45,951 nucleotides of DNA, taken from assembly GCA_964509425.1 (NCBI GenBank), contig CAZDWZ010000025.1, positions 1 through 45,951 on the forward strand, in the 5' to 3' direction. This document shows positions 45,330 to 45,951 of the stretch, in pieces; the first letter of the stretch is position 1, and each line of letters begins with the position of its first letter. The notes beneath the pieces were generated by a model. The model did no database searches. It was not told the DNA's origin and was given only the letters and a program-made list of their open reading frames with translations. A program made the position numbers and the translations under genes. The stretch comes from CAZDWZ01 sp964509425. Its GTDB lineage: Bacteria; Bdellovibrionota_C; UBA2361; SZUA-149; CAZDWZ01.

Positions 45330-45951
45330 ATGGCAGGGCAAACGCTTGTCGATTACTTCCGAAATGTCCGGGCACCGTCTGCGGAACTGTATCGCCCTCC
45401 CCTCGCCTTTGGCGAAGTTCCGGTCCCGCGGTTTAGCGTTGCACGCGTTGTCATCGGGTATCTCATCGTCTGCTGGGGACTGGACTATGCCCTAAACCAC
45501 ATCCTAAACCGCAACGTCTCCCAAGCTACAATATTGAGTATAGCAAACCTCATGATCTTCGTGGGCCTATGCTACCCGCTCTTGGTCTGGGTCTACGCCT
45601 GCTTTCGGGCAAGAACTATTCTCACAGAACACTACCTTCGATTTCCTTACGGCGCTCAGTTCTGGTACGCGGTCGTTCTTTTTCAGTTCTTCCTCACTCC
45701 ACTTCACCTGCTAGATCCCGAGCTGTTTCGGAGCTTACGTTTCTGGAATTTTGCCGTCGTATTTGGCGGCGGGTTCCTTACCCTCTGCTTCCTAAGAATC
45801 TTAGATGCGGCACCCGCTGCGCCACCGAAAACCGCTCGGCGAGAAATCAGCGAACGCTTTGGGCTCTACCTTGGAACGAGCAGCGGGGTGCTTACACAAC
45901 ACGGCCACGGAGCTTCTCTAAGACGGGGGCAAACGGTGGCTCTCCCGATAG
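45330..45951 (+). CDS. Coupling-protein-like (VirD4/TraG-type) membrane protein, 5' part
   Basis: The frame from the ATG at 45330 stays open for 207 codons to the window edge. Two or three membrane helices near the N-terminus ('FSVARVVIGYLIVCWGLDYAL', 'ILSIANLMIFVGLCYPLLVWVY', 'FWYAVVLFQFFLTPLHLL'; about 37-55, 67-88, 110-128) and another near 145. Then a soluble part starts with 'RFGLYLGTSSGVLTQHGHG' and 'LRRGQTVALP', the same kind of segment that precedes the Walker A motif in TraG/VirD4 coupling proteins. The ATPase motifs lie outside the window, so the call rests on position behind traD and on topology. It would link the relaxosome to a type IV secretion channel. Confidence 0.6.
   Translation, partial: MAGQTLVDYFRNVRAPSAELYRPPLAFGEVPVPRFSVARVVIGYLIVCWGLDYALNHILNRNVSQATILSIANLMIFVGLCYPLLVWVYACFRARTILTEHYLRFPYGAQFWYAVVLFQFFLTPLHLLDPELFRSLRFWNFAVVFGGGFLTLCFLRILDAAPAAPPKTARREISERFGLYLGTSSGVLTQHGHGASLRRGQTVALPI

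Noticed and set aside
1..45951. Insertion sequences, transposases, integrases
   Set aside because: No DDE or tyrosine/serine recombinase gene and no IS-like terminal repeats with target duplications were recognised, despite a mosaic layout.

Overview
The window reads as one stretch of a mobilizable or conjugative plasmid (or a plasmid-like integrative element) from a Gram-negative bacterium. A Gram-negative host is implied by an outer-membrane CopB, a TolC-type outer-membrane factor, many periplasmic lipoproteins, Tat-exported multicopper oxidases and a periplasmic cytochrome c set. I cannot assign a genus. No rRNA, tRNA gene, CRISPR array, transposase or integrase was found.

Layout. (1) 1-1.9 kb: a minus-strand cassette of a histamine-N-methyltransferase-like enzyme, a HAD phosphatase and a GNAT acetyltransferase cut by the left edge. 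(2) 1.9-6.8 kb: plasmid core, with a winged-helix replication-type protein, a candidate antisense RNA with terminator, an AT-rich stretch and palindromic iterons, ParA, a small partner protein and an AlbA_2/ATPase protein. (3) 6.8-10.6 kb: establishment genes ardC and radC, each behind a copy of the same ~200-base structured leader, with two orphan leader fragments. (4) 9.7-16.6 kb: inositol-monophosphatase-like enzyme, DUF347 membrane protein, a decayed aquaporin gene, small secreted proteins, and an ECF sigma factor with a likely membrane anti-sigma factor. (5) 16.7-37.7 kb: a very large copper island. Its left operon holds a cytochrome c, a metal-binding lipoprotein, an outer-membrane factor, a multicopper oxidase, a TRASH-like protein, a lipoprotein, a Csp copper-storage protein and a nuclease-like protein. 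A minus-strand operon holds an Rrf2 regulator, a cupredoxin and the CopA ATPase. A divergent right operon holds Met-rich periplasmic proteins, a CBM48 protein, an ICMT-like methyltransferase, CopA-type oxidase, CopB, a flavin/2Fe-2S reductase fusion, a cytochrome-b-like membrane protein and a heptaheme cytochrome c. A third multicopper oxidase lies on the minus strand. (6) 38-42.8 kb: a patchwork with a second nuclease-like gene, a broken response regulator, an AbiEi-like protein whose toxin partner is cut off, and a HigBA-type toxin-antitoxin pair. (7) 42.8-46 kb: mobilization, with a MobA-type MOBQ relaxase, an RSF1010-like oriT, a TraD-like protein and the start of a coupling-protein-like gene.

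How it works together. The core replicates and partitions the plasmid, ArdC and RadC probably help it establish in new hosts, and MobA with oriT moves it. The cargo is copper (perhaps also silver) defence at every level: export by the P-type ATPase, oxidation by three periplasmic oxidases, outer-membrane sequestration by CopB, cytosolic storage by Csp, and many Met/His/Cys-rich binders. The best candidate for an undescribed system is the trio at 32.5-36.0 kb. Its domain order suggests an NAD(P)H-driven electron path from the cytoplasm through the membrane to a periplasmic heptaheme cytochrome, coupled by position to copAB and placed behind a palindromic, probably Rrf2-bound, promoter.
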